Assembly: GCA_002840985.1 (NCBI GenBank)
Contig: PHDM01000024.1
Coordinates: 1-54,680, forward strand
Reading direction: 5' to 3'
DNA: 54,680 bases
Source: Bacteroidetes bacterium HGW-Bacteroidetes-17
Lineage (GTDB): Bacteria > Bacteroidota > Bacteroidia > Bacteroidales > GCA-2711565
Shown here: positions 1 through 8,887 of the stretch, piece after piece
Layout: each line of letters starts with the position of its first letter
Position numbering within the stretch: the stretch's first letter is position 1
The notes under the pieces: generated by a model
What the model was told of the DNA's origin: nothing
Database searches by the model: none
Seen by the model: only the letters and a program-made list of their open reading frames with translations
Position numbers and translations under genes: made by a program

Positions 1-765
1 ATGGCCATTTTGAATGAAAACTATGTACACGCCGACTATAAAGCTAGGGTTTTGGGTTCGTATAATTTACTAAAATCAATTTTAGATTATTCCGCAAAAA
101 ACAAAACCTTAATTAAAAAGCAAATTTCAGATGCAGACGAAAGAACCATTGCAAAAGGGAATAATCCAGGTAAAGACTCAAAATTTGCCACTGAATACAA
201 ACCCTCAGCTACACCGCAAAACATAACCATAAAGTCGTTTGTTGTTGAAGAATATACTGATGAAAACGGGCGAACCAGATATCGTCCGACAGAAATCCCA
301 AAAACGGTCACCGTACCTTATCTTGCAGAATATATTGCCACAAAGGAGGTAAATACTCCCTATGCTTACGTTCTGTTGCATCCTGACGTAAAAGTCCTGG
401 ACAATTTGAAAACTCATGGAATTAAAGTAGAGAAACTTAATAAAGCCACTAAACTTGAGGTGGAACGATATAAAATCAATGAAATTATTGGAGGGCCAAA
501 TTTGAATCAAGGGCATTATAATACACTACTTAAAGGTGAGTTTGTTATAGAAAATTTAGATTTTGAGGCAGGAACCTACATCGTGAGGACGGGTCAAAAA
601 CTGGGAAATTTAGTTACCTATCTTTTAGAACCCGAATCAGATGATGGATTATTGTATTGGAATTACTTTGATAAATACTTGGCACCGCAATGGGGAAGAA
701 ATTATTTCCCTTACCCTGTTTACAAGGTTATGAAAAAGATCAAATTACCTACTGATACCGAATAA
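1..765 (+). CDS. M14 family zinc carboxypeptidase, C-terminal part (5' truncated)
   Basis: The reading frame is open from the first base, so the real gene begins before the window and the ATG at base 1 need not be the start. About 254 residues are present. The tail VRTGQKLGNLVTYLLEPESDDGL followed by a WNYFD...YPVYKV stretch resembles the non-catalytic C-terminal region of the large secreted M14 metallocarboxypeptidases of Bacteroidota. The zinc-binding catalytic domain (HxxE...H) is not in the window, so activity cannot be checked. It lies 20 nt before a second zinc protease and a secreted MBL-fold hydrolase on the same strand, which suggests a peptide-degradation operon. The family call rests on recalled family resemblance and is fairly secure; substrate is unknown. 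Confidence 0.7.
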   Translation: MAILNENYVHADYKARVLGSYNLLKSILDYSAKNKTLIKKQISDADERTIAKGNNPGKDSKFATEYKPSATPQNITIKSFVVEEYTDENGRTRYRPTEIPKTVTVPYLAEYIATKEVNTPYAYVLLHPDVKVLDNLKTHGIKVEKLNKATKLEVERYKINEIIGGPNLNQGHYNTLLKGEFVIENLDFEAGTYIVRTGQKLGNLVTYLLEPESDDGLLYWNYFDKYLAPQWGRNYFPYPVYKVMKKIKLPTDTE

Positions 766-785
766 TTATTAACAAAAAAATACAG

Positions 786-3230
786 ATGAAAAACCTGAGA
801 ATTCTTCTAACACTCATAATTACACTAACAGTTTTAAACTCATTTTCCAATAAGAATGAATTGGCGATTAAAGATGAAACGAACACTAAATATGAAGGGT
901 TTTTCACTTTTCATTACAACCCGAACAATGATCAGATAACACTGGAAGTTGATAAACTGGATGAAGAGTTTTTATATCTGAGTGGCATGTCTGCCGGGCT
1001 TGGGTCAAACAGTATTGGTTTGGATCGCGGTCAGATTAGTAGTGGCAAAGTAGTCAAATTTATAAAGGCAGGAGATAAATTGCTACTTATTCAACCAAAT
1101 TATAACTTTAGGGCAAATAGTAGTAATCCGGATGAAGTCCTGGCAGTCCAAGATGCCTTTGCACAATCCGTTTTATGGAGTTTTAAAATTTCTAAATTTG
1201 AAAGTGGTAAGTATTTTATAGATGCTACTGATTTCCTCATGCGTGATGCCTTAGGTATTTCAGATCGATTAAAGCGAAATAATACAGGCAATTTCAAACT
1301 TGAAAAATCATACTCTGCATTTTATTTAGATCGTACGAAAAACTTCCCAAACAACACTGAATTTGATGTTTTGCTTACTTTTGTTGGAACCCCGACGGGA
1401 AGAGGATTAAATGAAGTTGTGCCAACTCCTGAGAATATTAGCATCAGAGAACATCATTCGTTTGTTCAACTGCCCGATAATAATTACAAACCAAGGAAAT
1501 TCGATCCTCGATCAGGATATTTTGAAACATCATATCTTGATTATGCAAGTCCATTAAGCGAATCCATCGAAAAAAAATTTATTGTCAGGCACCGACTTGA
1601 AAAGAAAGATCCTGATGCTAAAATAAGTGAAGCTGTTAAACCCATCGTTTATTATCTTGATCGTGGAGCACCAGAACCAATCAGATCCGCACTTCTAAAA
1701 GGTGCATCATGGTGGAATCAGGCATTTGAAGATATCGGCTACAAAGATGCATTTCGGGTTGAATTATTACCTGAAGGTGCAGATCCGATGGATGTAAGAT
1801 ACAATATGATCCAATGGGTTCACCGATCGACCAGAGGATGGTCGTATGGAAATGCTGTGACTGATCCAAGAACCGGAGAAATTATAAAAGGACATGTTAG
1901 CCTTGGATCATTAAGGGTTCGGCAAGATTATTTAATTGCCGTTGGACTATTGGCTCCTTATACAAATGGTGATGAAATCCCTAAAGATGTTGAAGAAATG
2001 GCACTAGCCAGAATCAGGCAACTGTCAGCTCATGAAGTTGGACATACCCTTGGACTCACCCATAATTATGCATCAAGTACTGAAGGAAGAAGCTCCGTAA
2101 TGGATTATCCTCAGCCATTAGTAGAGATAAAGGATGGCAAAATCTCTTTGGAAAATGCTTATGATGATAAAATTGGCGATTGGGATAAAGTTTCAATTGC
2201 CTACGGTTATCAGGATTTTCCAAAAAACGTGGATGAAGATGATGCACTCAATCATATCATCGAAAAAAGCTTAAAAGCAGGGTTGAGTTTTCTCGCCGAT
2301 CAGGATGCTCGCCCGGATGGAGCCCATCCATATACTCATTTATGGGATAACGGAGTAAAATCATACGAAGAATTATTGCGTATGATGAAAATAAGAGAAA
2401 TTGCGTTAAATCAATTTGGTGAACATAATATCAAAAAGGGAGAGCCATACGCGACTCTGGAAGAAGTTTTGGTTCCAATCTATTTCTTTCACCGATACCA
2501 AATTGAGGCTACCTCAAAAATGTTAGGTGGTTTAAACTACCGATATGCATTGCGAGGCGACGGGCAATTCATAACAAAAGAAGTTCCGGGGGATCAGCAA
2601 TTGAGAGCCTTAGATGCATTAATAACTACGATTCGGCCACAATCATTAATGATCCCAGAAAATTTATTGAAAATGCTGGCACCACGAACGATGGGCTCAA
2701 GGCGGAGCAATGAAATCATTCAGATCAGGAATAATCCTGTTTTTGATGCGCTGGGCGCATCCGAATCACTTGCCGATATGACGATAGGTTTTATTCTGCA
2801 GCCTGCACGTGCAGGCAGAATGGTGGAGTTTAATTCCAGAAATCAGGATCAACCCGGTTTGGATACTGTTCTCGAAAAGTTAATCGAGGCAAGCTGGAAA
2901 GGCAAACATCCAGACGGATTCCAGGGAGCTATCCAAAAAACTACAGATCTCGTTTTGCTCAGGAACATGATGAAACTTGGCACTGATCCAAACTCTTCCG
3001 AACTCGTTAAATCTATCGTTTTTTACCAATTAAACGATCTTAAAATATGGATGGAGGATTACCTACAGGAAAACAACGGGAAAGGAATGAGTACCCATTT
3101 CATCTATGCAATCAATCAGATTAAGCAATTCCAGGAAAACCCAAAGGAATTCATCATTCCATTATCTCTGGAACCACCGGCCGGCTCACCCATTGGAACG
3201 AATGAGTTCTTTGAAAACATCTTTTATTAA
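786..3230 (+). CDS. Zinc-dependent metalloprotease, DUF5117/DUF5118 type
   Basis: This is an 814-residue secreted protease. A signal peptide covers about residues 1-22 (MKNLRILLTLIITLTVLNSFS). The extended zinc motif HEVGHTLGLTH sits at residues 416-426, giving H416, H420 and H426 as ligands and E417 as catalytic base, followed by a Met-turn-like SSVMDYPQP. The order is N-terminal beta-rich region (DUF5117/5118), metzincin-like core, and helical C-terminal region. This matches the full-length Bacteroidota family, usually about 800-850 residues. It probably acts in the periplasm or at the outer surface on proteins or peptides. The start is 20 nt after the M14 gene and the stop is 19 nt before the MBL-fold gene, so the three are likely co-transcribed. 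Confidence 0.88.
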   Translation: MKNLRILLTLIITLTVLNSFSNKNELAIKDETNTKYEGFFTFHYNPNNDQITLEVDKLDEEFLYLSGMSAGLGSNSIGLDRGQISSGKVVKFIKAGDKLLLIQPNYNFRANSSNPDEVLAVQDAFAQSVLWSFKISKFESGKYFIDATDFLMRDALGISDRLKRNNTGNFKLEKSYSAFYLDRTKNFPNNTEFDVLLTFVGTPTGRGLNEVVPTPENISIREHHSFVQLPDNNYKPRKFDPRSGYFETSYLDYASPLSESIEKKFIVRHRLEKKDPDAKISEAVKPIVYYLDRGAPEPIRSALLKGASWWNQAFEDIGYKDAFRVELLPEGADPMDVRYNMIQWVHRSTRGWSYGNAVTDPRTGEIIKGHVSLGSLRVRQDYLIAVGLLAPYTNGDEIPKDVEEMALARIRQLSAHEVGHTLGLTHNYASSTEGRSSVMDYPQPLVEIKDGKISLENAYDDKIGDWDKVSIAYGYQDFPKNVDEDDALNHIIEKSLKAGLSFLADQDARPDGAHPYTHLWDNGVKSYEELLRMMKIREIALNQFGEHNIKKGEPYATLEEVLVPIYFFHRYQIEATSKMLGGLNYRYALRGDGQFITKEVPGDQQLRALDALITTIRPQSLMIPENLLKMLAPRTMGSRRSNEIIQIRNNPVFDALGASESLADMTIGFILQPARAGRMVEFNSRNQDQPGLDTVLEKLIEASWKGKHPDGFQGAIQKTTDLVLLRNMMKLGTDPNSSELVKSIVFYQLNDLKIWMEDYLQENNGKGMSTHFIYAINQIKQFQENPKEFIIPLSLEPPAGSPIGTNEFFENIFY

Positions 3231-3249
3231 AATCGGATTATATTTGAAC

Positions 3250-4182
3250 ATGACAAAACAAAACCCTAAAATTATTTTATTCCTTGTACTTGGATTTACA
3301 TTTTTTCATGTTTGTCCACAATTGCTGAATGCGCAAACCTCAATCACTAAAATTGCCATTCTAGGAAGCGGAAATCCCAACCCAGATCCCGAACATTCAG
3401 GTTGTTCAGTAGCTATAATCGTTAATGAAAAATCTTATATAATTGATTTCGGGCCGGGACTGGTTCGACAAGCAGCAAAATTATCACCCCGTTATGGTGG
3501 AAATATTAATGCACTAAATGTTGAGAATTTAAAAACTGCCTTTCTCACTCATCTGCATTCTGATCATACAACAGGCTACCCTGACCTCATTCTTACACCT
3601 TGGGTTTTGGGAAGAGATCAACCACTTGAAGTTTATGGTCCGGAAGGCATAAAACACATGACCGATCATATTCTTGAAGCATACCAAGAAGATATCCGAT
3701 ACAGGGTTTATGGTCTAGAGCCTGCAAATAATCAGGGATGGCGTGTGAATACGCATGAAATTGACGAAGGATTAATTTATACCGATGAGTACGTAAAAGT
3801 TGAAGCATTTAAAGTTGAACATGGAAGTTGGCCAAATGCATTTGGGTTTAGGTTTACAACACCCGACAAAACCATTGTAATTTCAGGCGATGCGATGCCA
3901 AGTGTTAAACTACAGAAATATGCTGAAAATGCTGACATCCTGATCCATGAGGTTTATTCCAAATCTGGTTTTGATAAAAAAAACGATTTCTGGAAAACAT
4001 ATCATTCAAGCAACCATACCAGCACCTTGGAACTTGCCGAATTGGCAAATAAGGCAAAACCGGGTATGATAATTCTATATCACACCTTGTACTGGGGCGC
4101 AAGTGATCAGGACTTACTGGATGAAATTGCGACTATTTATAAAGGAAAAGTGATAGTAGGTTTAGATGGAGGAGTATATTAA
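3250..4182 (+). CDS. Secreted metallo-beta-lactamase-fold hydrolase (RNase Z-like subgroup)
   Basis: I chose the ATG at 3250 (310 aa) over an upstream in-frame start at 3106 that lies inside the preceding protease gene. From 3250 the protein opens with a clear signal peptide (MTKQNPKIILFLVLGFTFFH...LNAQ). The MBL signature HLHSDH is at residues 101-106, preceded by the beta-strand IIDFGPG. Later metal-ligand regions are visible as VEHGSW, ISGDAMPS and SNHTS. The layout resembles RNase Z/arylsulfatase-like MBL proteins rather than true beta-lactamases. Being exported, it is unlikely to be a tRNA-processing enzyme. It is the third gene of the peptidase cluster. Substrate is unknown. Confidence 0.85.
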   Translation: MTKQNPKIILFLVLGFTFFHVCPQLLNAQTSITKIAILGSGNPNPDPEHSGCSVAIIVNEKSYIIDFGPGLVRQAAKLSPRYGGNINALNVENLKTAFLTHLHSDHTTGYPDLILTPWVLGRDQPLEVYGPEGIKHMTDHILEAYQEDIRYRVYGLEPANNQGWRVNTHEIDEGLIYTDEYVKVEAFKVEHGSWPNAFGFRFTTPDKTIVISGDAMPSVKLQKYAENADILIHEVYSKSGFDKKNDFWKTYHSSNHTSTLELAELANKAKPGMIILYHTLYWGASDQDLLDEIATIYKGKVIVGLDGGVY

Positions 4183-4279
4183 CATATAGACTTAATTCTA
4201 AGAACGCTAATTTAAATATCAATCTTTGCTATTATTCAAGGAGAGTAGCTTTTTAACTATGAAATGTATGAATAATGGA

Positions 4280-4981
4280 TTAGTTTCCGATTTTACCCCG
4301 AAATGTTGTAATTAGAATAACCCCGTTTGAACCTCTTGTCCCATAAATAGCAGCAGCTGAACCTTTCAAAACATCAATTTTCTTAACATCACCTGGATTG
4401 ATCATATCAACCGATGAAGTAGAAATTCCATCCACTATAAATAGTGGTTGTGAATCTCCCTGAACCGAACCAACACCCCTAATGATAATTGAACTTCCAT
4501 TAACGATAACGCCAGGAACCTGACCTTGAATCATTTCATAAATAGTTTTATATTTTGGATTTGATTTATCATTACCAATTTCACCAACACTATACGATAA
4601 ACTATTCTTTTTTGCATTACCATAGCCAATATCAACCAATTCCTTCTTAGAAATGAACTTACCAGTAACTGAAGAATTGGGTGCCAAAATAAAATCAATT
4701 TTTGTTTTACCAGTAAATTCAACTTCCAATCCCCCATGTAATAATGAAAATACCATAAGTGTTTTAATATCAGGATTAACTGTGATTTTATAAAAACCTT
4801 TATTATTTGTGACCTTATTTAAGGTAACTCCGTTAACAAGGAGAGAAACACCTTGCAGTGGATTATCGTTACCATCTGTTACATAACCGGATATTAAAAT
4901 TTTCTTTTTCTTTTCTTTAGCAAATAACACTTGAATTACAAAAAGTGACAGCACGAATAATGCGATTGTTTTCCAATTCAT
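4280..4981 (-). CDS. Barrel-less CarboxypepD-reg plus TonB Plug domain protein
   Basis: This 233-residue protein has a signal peptide (about 1-21), a carboxypeptidase-regulatory-like beta-sandwich (ISGYVTDGNDNPLQGVSLLVNG, about 30-105) and a TonB receptor Plug domain (about 120-230). Plug hallmarks include IRGVGS, PLFIVDG and DVLKGSAAAIYGTRGSNGVILITT. The protein ends directly after the Plug; no beta-barrel follows, and only 97 nt separate its stop from the convergent MBL gene, so there is no room for a decayed barrel. Short Plug-only proteins are known in Bacteroidota genomes but their job is unclear. It could be a natural periplasmic partner of a TonB system or an old truncation of a SusC-like gene. 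It stands alone on its strand. Confidence 0.75.
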   Translation of the reverse strand: MNWKTIALFVLSLFVIQVLFAKEKKKKILISGYVTDGNDNPLQGVSLLVNGVTLNKVTNNKGFYKITVNPDIKTLMVFSLLHGGLEVEFTGKTKIDFILAPNSSVTGKFISKKELVDIGYGNAKKNSLSYSVGEIGNDKSNPKYKTIYEMIQGQVPGVIVNGSSIIIRGVGSVQGDSQPLFIVDGISTSSVDMINPGDVKKIDVLKGSAAAIYGTRGSNGVILITTFRGKIGN

Positions 4982-5756
4982 GTTTTTATTTTTTGGTGAT
5001 AGATGAATTTTTCGGCTACTAAGATTTTTAAAAGTACAAAATAAATTTAATTTAGTTGCTTGTATACGAATTAAATGAAAAACTATCTGGCATTAAGTCA
5101 AACTTCAACAAAATAATAAAATTGAATTTGTATAAAATATATCCACTTTTATTCAATGAATTTTAATTTCTGACCAATTTGTATTAAAAACTTTATAAAC
5201 CAACCATATTTATAACTAAATAACACTTTCTGGTACTTACAATTCATAAGTACATAAAGTTCTCAGCTAACAGTCTCTAGCTTTTTTTTTTATTTTCCTT
5301 ACTATTTTAAAATAAATACATCTGATTATGAGGCTGTTATATAATTAACAATACAGAAATGTTTAAAATTTTTACATAAAAAAATAAACTAATCTCAACC
5401 GTAAAGGCCTGTTTTTAAATTAATTTTGAATAATACTAAACGTTCATCTGCAAATAATTTAAGTTAAAATGGGTTTCAAAAACAATTAAAAAAATCCTGC
5501 CATCCATAAATTAGTCATACAATAAATTTATTTTTTTTTATAAATTGAAAATCTAATTAGCTGATCCGATTCTGATTAACATTCTTAATAACTCATATTG
5601 CTTTTCAGAAAATTGAAAAACGTGTAGAAACTAAAACAAAATGCCTATGGAAAATATCTGGTTTGATTGTGCTAACTATGTCTTATTTGTACCCTTGTTA
5701 GCACAATCAAAATCTCATCATTTTATTTAAATTATCACTAACCTAAATTATTATTT
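4982..5756. other. 775-nt AT-rich intergenic region upstream of the SusC gene
   Basis: I see no convincing coding sequence in this divergent spacer between the Plug-only gene (-) and the SusC gene (+). It is very AT-rich with several A and T runs. The one strong structure is a 15-bp perfect inverted repeat at 5662-5711, listed separately. A TAnnTTTG-like element (TAATTTTG) lies at 5421-5428 on the + strand without a good -33 partner, so a promoter there is only a guess and would imply a leader of about 320 nt. Confidence 0.6.
5662..5711. promoter_or_regulatory. 15-bp perfect inverted repeat upstream of SusC
   Basis: The left arm TTTGATTGTGCTAAC (5662-5676) and right arm GTTAGCACAATCAAA (5697-5711) are exact reverse complements, separated by 20 nt. 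The right arm ends 45 nt before the SusC start codon. No T-tract follows, so it does not look like a Rho-independent terminator. It could be an mRNA hairpin controlling SusC expression, a processing site, or a protein operator. The structure is seen directly; the function is inferred. Confidence 0.6.
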
Positions 5757-8700
5757 ATGAAACGAACACTATCTATTTTATTGTTATTCTTCCTTGGAAT
5801 GCAAATTATATTTGCACAGGGAAAGGCTATTACCGGTAAAGTGACCAGTGCATCCGACGGTTCCACAATTCCTGGCGTTCAGGTTATTGTAAAAGGAACT
5901 ATTACTGGTACTACGACGAACACAGATGGAACTTATAGTTTGACTGTTCCAGCATCAGCCACAATTCTACAATTTTCATTCATTGGGATGAAAACAGTGG
6001 ATGTAGAAATAGGCAATCAAACTGTCATAAATTTGGCAATGGAAGAAGACCTACTGCAACTTGACGAAGTAATTGTTGTTGCTTATGGTTCTGCTAAAAA
6101 AGGAGCATTTACAGGTTCTGCCACTCAAATCAATGCCGAAAAAATTGAATCCCGACCTATCACCAATATATCAAGGGCTATCGAAGGCCAGTCTGCCGGT
6201 GTTGAGGTTACTGCAGGTAGCGGGCAACCGGGCGCAAGTCAGGATATTCGCGTACGTGGTTTTGGCTCTGTCAGTGCTGAGCAAGCACCATTATATGTTG
6301 TTGACGGAGTTCCATTTGAAGGCTCACTTAATTCACTTAACCCTAACGACATTGAAAGCTTAACAATTCTTAAAGATGCTGCTTCTACTTCACTTTATGG
6401 TAACAGAGCTGCCAATGGTGTGGTTATGATCACAACCAAAAAAGGACGACAGGGTGAAGGTCAACTAACAATTGATGTATCACATGGTTTTGTTAATCGA
6501 TCTCAACCTGAATATGAGATGATGGGACCTCAGGATTATGTTGAAACGATGTTTGAAGCATATAGAAATGGGTTGTTATCTAGCGGCAAATCATTGGAAG
6601 TAGCCAACCAAACTGCCAGTACTGGATTATTTAACGGCAATCATTTAAGGGTTAATCCTTATACTACTCCTGCTGATCAAACAGTTGGACTTGATGGAAA
6701 ATTAAATTCGAGTGCACGATTATTATGGCCAGACGATTTAGATTGGCTGGGTGCAATCGAAAAACCCGGAACTCGTGACAATTATGATATATCTTATTCA
6801 GGTGGAACAAAAAAGACTGACTATTTTGTTTCATTGAGCTATTTGAACGAACAGGGATGGATTCTCGAATCAGATTTCAAACGATTTTCTGGCCGTGCAA
6901 ATATTAACTTTCAGGCCACTAACTGGCTAAAAACAGGATTTAATGTTTCTGCATCTAACACAAAAACTAATTTTGCACAAACTGGTAGCTCAACTACCTA
7001 TGTAAATCCTATCCGTTTTACAAGGCAAATGGGCCCTATTTACCCCATTCATCAGCACGACTATACAACTGGAGCTTACATTTTGGATGACAATGGTGAC
7101 CCAATTTTTGATATTCAAGATAATCGTCCATCAGGGGCAAGTACAGGAAGACATATTGTAGCAGAAATTTTATGGGATTCTGATTTAGACGAAATTACTT
7201 CTATTAATGGGAAGACATATGCAGAAGTTAAAATAATGAAAGATTTAACATTCAGCACCAATGTCAGTTGGGATCAGCGACAATACTTCAATGCTTTTTT
7301 CAATAATCCATTTGTTGGTGATGGTGCTCCCGGTGGCAGATCTTATCGTACTTATACCAATTCTACAACCGTTAACTTTAACCAATTACTTAATTATAAT
7401 AAAACGATTGGCAAACACAACTTCAGCGTATTGGCAGGTCACGAATCTTACGACTATCATTACAAGCGTTTGACCGGATCAATGACCACTCAGGTTATGG
7501 AAGGAAATATTGAACTTGATAACTTTGTTAATATCAATGGTGTTGGCGGGCGAACCGATGATTATAGGCTCGAGAGTTACTTTAGTCGTGTGAATTATGA
7601 CTATGATGATAAATATTATTTATCAGCTTCAATTCGACGTGATGGATCTTCACGGTTTTACGAAGAAAATCGTTGGGGTGATTTCTGGTCAGTCGGGGGA
7701 AGTTGGAGAATAGACCAGGAACCATTTGTTAAAGATATAAATTGGATCCAGATGTTAAAATTAAGAGGATCCTACGGACAAACCGGTACTGATAGGGGTA
7801 TAGGTTACTATGCTTATCAGGCCTTGTACGACTTAGGTTGGAACAACCAGACAGCTGCCGGAATTTATCAGGCATCCTTGCCTGCTTACGATCTGGTTTG
7901 GGAATCGAATAATGCATTTGACCTTGCTCTTGAATTTGGTATTTACAACAAATTATTTGGTACCATTGAATATTATAACAAGGCTTCCGAAGATTTGATT
8001 TTTGAAGTACCATTGCCTTATTCATTAGGCATGGATAGCAAAGATGCTAATATTGGGAAACTTGTAAACAAAGGAGTGGAACTTTCATTGAACTATGAAG
8101 TAATGAGAACCAATGATTTTTCATGGAATGTAAACTTCAATTTATCAACCAATGTGAACAAATTCACCAAGTTACCTCAGGAAGAAATTATTGACGGAAC
8201 TAAAAAATATATGGTAGGTAAAGGGCTATTTGATTTCTGGTTAAAAGAATGGCTAGGGGTTAATCCCGATAACGGCGATGCAATGTATCGTGCTGATGAT
8301 GTAAACGGTCCGGATGTTTATGTCAAAGGCGGAGATACCATTACTCCTCATAATAACAATGCAAGGTACCATTATGCTGGTACAGCACGGCCTGATTTTT
8401 GGGGTGCTATTAGCAACACCTTTAAATATAAAAATTTCGAAGTTGGATTTATGTTCACCTACCAGGTAGGAGGACTTATCAACGACGGGAATTATGCCAG
8501 TACTTTAAATGTTGATTCATATGGTAGCGGTTTATCTTTAGATATGCTCAACCGTTGGAAAAACACAGGTGACGTGACCGATATCCCAAGGATTGATGAT
8601 ACCAAAGGAACGGATTTGGAAGGTGGATCTTCTGATCGGTATTTAACCGATGCTTCATTCCTGGCTTTAAAACAATTTACCATATCTTATAATTTACCAA

Positions 8701-8876
8701 AAAGTTTCCTGAATAAATATGGTATTGCTGCGGCAAGGGCCTATTGCAGTGGAGAAAACCTTTTTTATATCAATGCCCGTAAAGGCATGAATATGCAACA
8801 AGCATTCTCTGGTAATACATCAAATGCTTTTACCCCTTCAAGGGTAATTACATTAGGTCTTAATGTTAAATTTTAA
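5757..8876 (+). CDS. SusC/RagA-family TonB-linked outer-membrane transporter
   Basis: This 1039-residue receptor has a signal peptide (about 1-20), a carboxypeptidase-like beta-sandwich (ITGKVTSASDGSTIPGV onward, about 25-100), a TonB-box-like stretch (LDEVIVVAYG, about 102-111), a Plug domain (about 115-230, with VRGFGS, PLYVVDG and DAASTSLYGNRAANGVVMITT), and a long beta-barrel ending in VITLGLNVKF, the usual terminal aromatic strand. Length is normal for the family. With the SusD-like lipoprotein 11 nt downstream it should form the lidded importer for oligomers too large for porins, powered by TonB-ExbBD. No glycoside hydrolase is nearby, while proteases lie just upstream, so peptide uptake is as likely as glycan uptake. 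Confidence 0.93.
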   Translation: MKRTLSILLLFFLGMQIIFAQGKAITGKVTSASDGSTIPGVQVIVKGTITGTTTNTDGTYSLTVPASATILQFSFIGMKTVDVEIGNQTVINLAMEEDLLQLDEVIVVAYGSAKKGAFTGSATQINAEKIESRPITNISRAIEGQSAGVEVTAGSGQPGASQDIRVRGFGSVSAEQAPLYVVDGVPFEGSLNSLNPNDIESLTILKDAASTSLYGNRAANGVVMITTKKGRQGEGQLTIDVSHGFVNRSQPEYEMMGPQDYVETMFEAYRNGLLSSGKSLEVANQTASTGLFNGNHLRVNPYTTPADQTVGLDGKLNSSARLLWPDDLDWLGAIEKPGTRDNYDISYSGGTKKTDYFVSLSYLNEQGWILESDFKRFSGRANINFQATNWLKTGFNVSASNTKTNFAQTGSSTTYVNPIRFTRQMGPIYPIHQHDYTTGAYILDDNGDPIFDIQDNRPSGASTGRHIVAEILWDSDLDEITSINGKTYAEVKIMKDLTFSTNVSWDQRQYFNAFFNNPFVGDGAPGGRSYRTYTNSTTVNFNQLLNYNKTIGKHNFSVLAGHESYDYHYKRLTGSMTTQVMEGNIELDNFVNINGVGGRTDDYRLESYFSRVNYDYDDKYYLSASIRRDGSSRFYEENRWGDFWSVGGSWRIDQEPFVKDINWIQMLKLRGSYGQTGTDRGIGYYAYQALYDLGWNNQTAAGIYQASLPAYDLVWESNNAFDLALEFGIYNKLFGTIEYYNKASEDLIFEVPLPYSLGMDSKDANIGKLVNKGVELSLNYEVMRTNDFSWNVNFNLSTNVNKFTKLPQEEIIDGTKKYMVGKGLFDFWLKEWLGVNPDNGDAMYRADDVNGPDVYVKGGDTITPHNNNARYHYAGTARPDFWGAISNTFKYKNFEVGFMFTYQVGGLINDGNYASTLNVDSYGSGLSLDMLNRWKNTGDVTDIPRIDDTKGTDLEGGSSDRYLTDASFLALKQFTISYNLPKSFLNKYGIAAARAYCSGENLFYINARKGMNMQQAFSGNTSNAFTPSRVITLGLNVKF

Positions 8877-8887
8877 TTTCGATAGAT

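Noticed and set aside
3106-3249. N-terminal extension of the MBL-fold protein from an upstream in-frame ATG
   Set aside because: It lies inside the preceding protease gene and would bury the signal peptide.
4982-5756. Search for a riboswitch or small RNA in the SusC leader region
   Set aside because: No known riboswitch core was recognised; only the 15-bp inverted repeat stands out.
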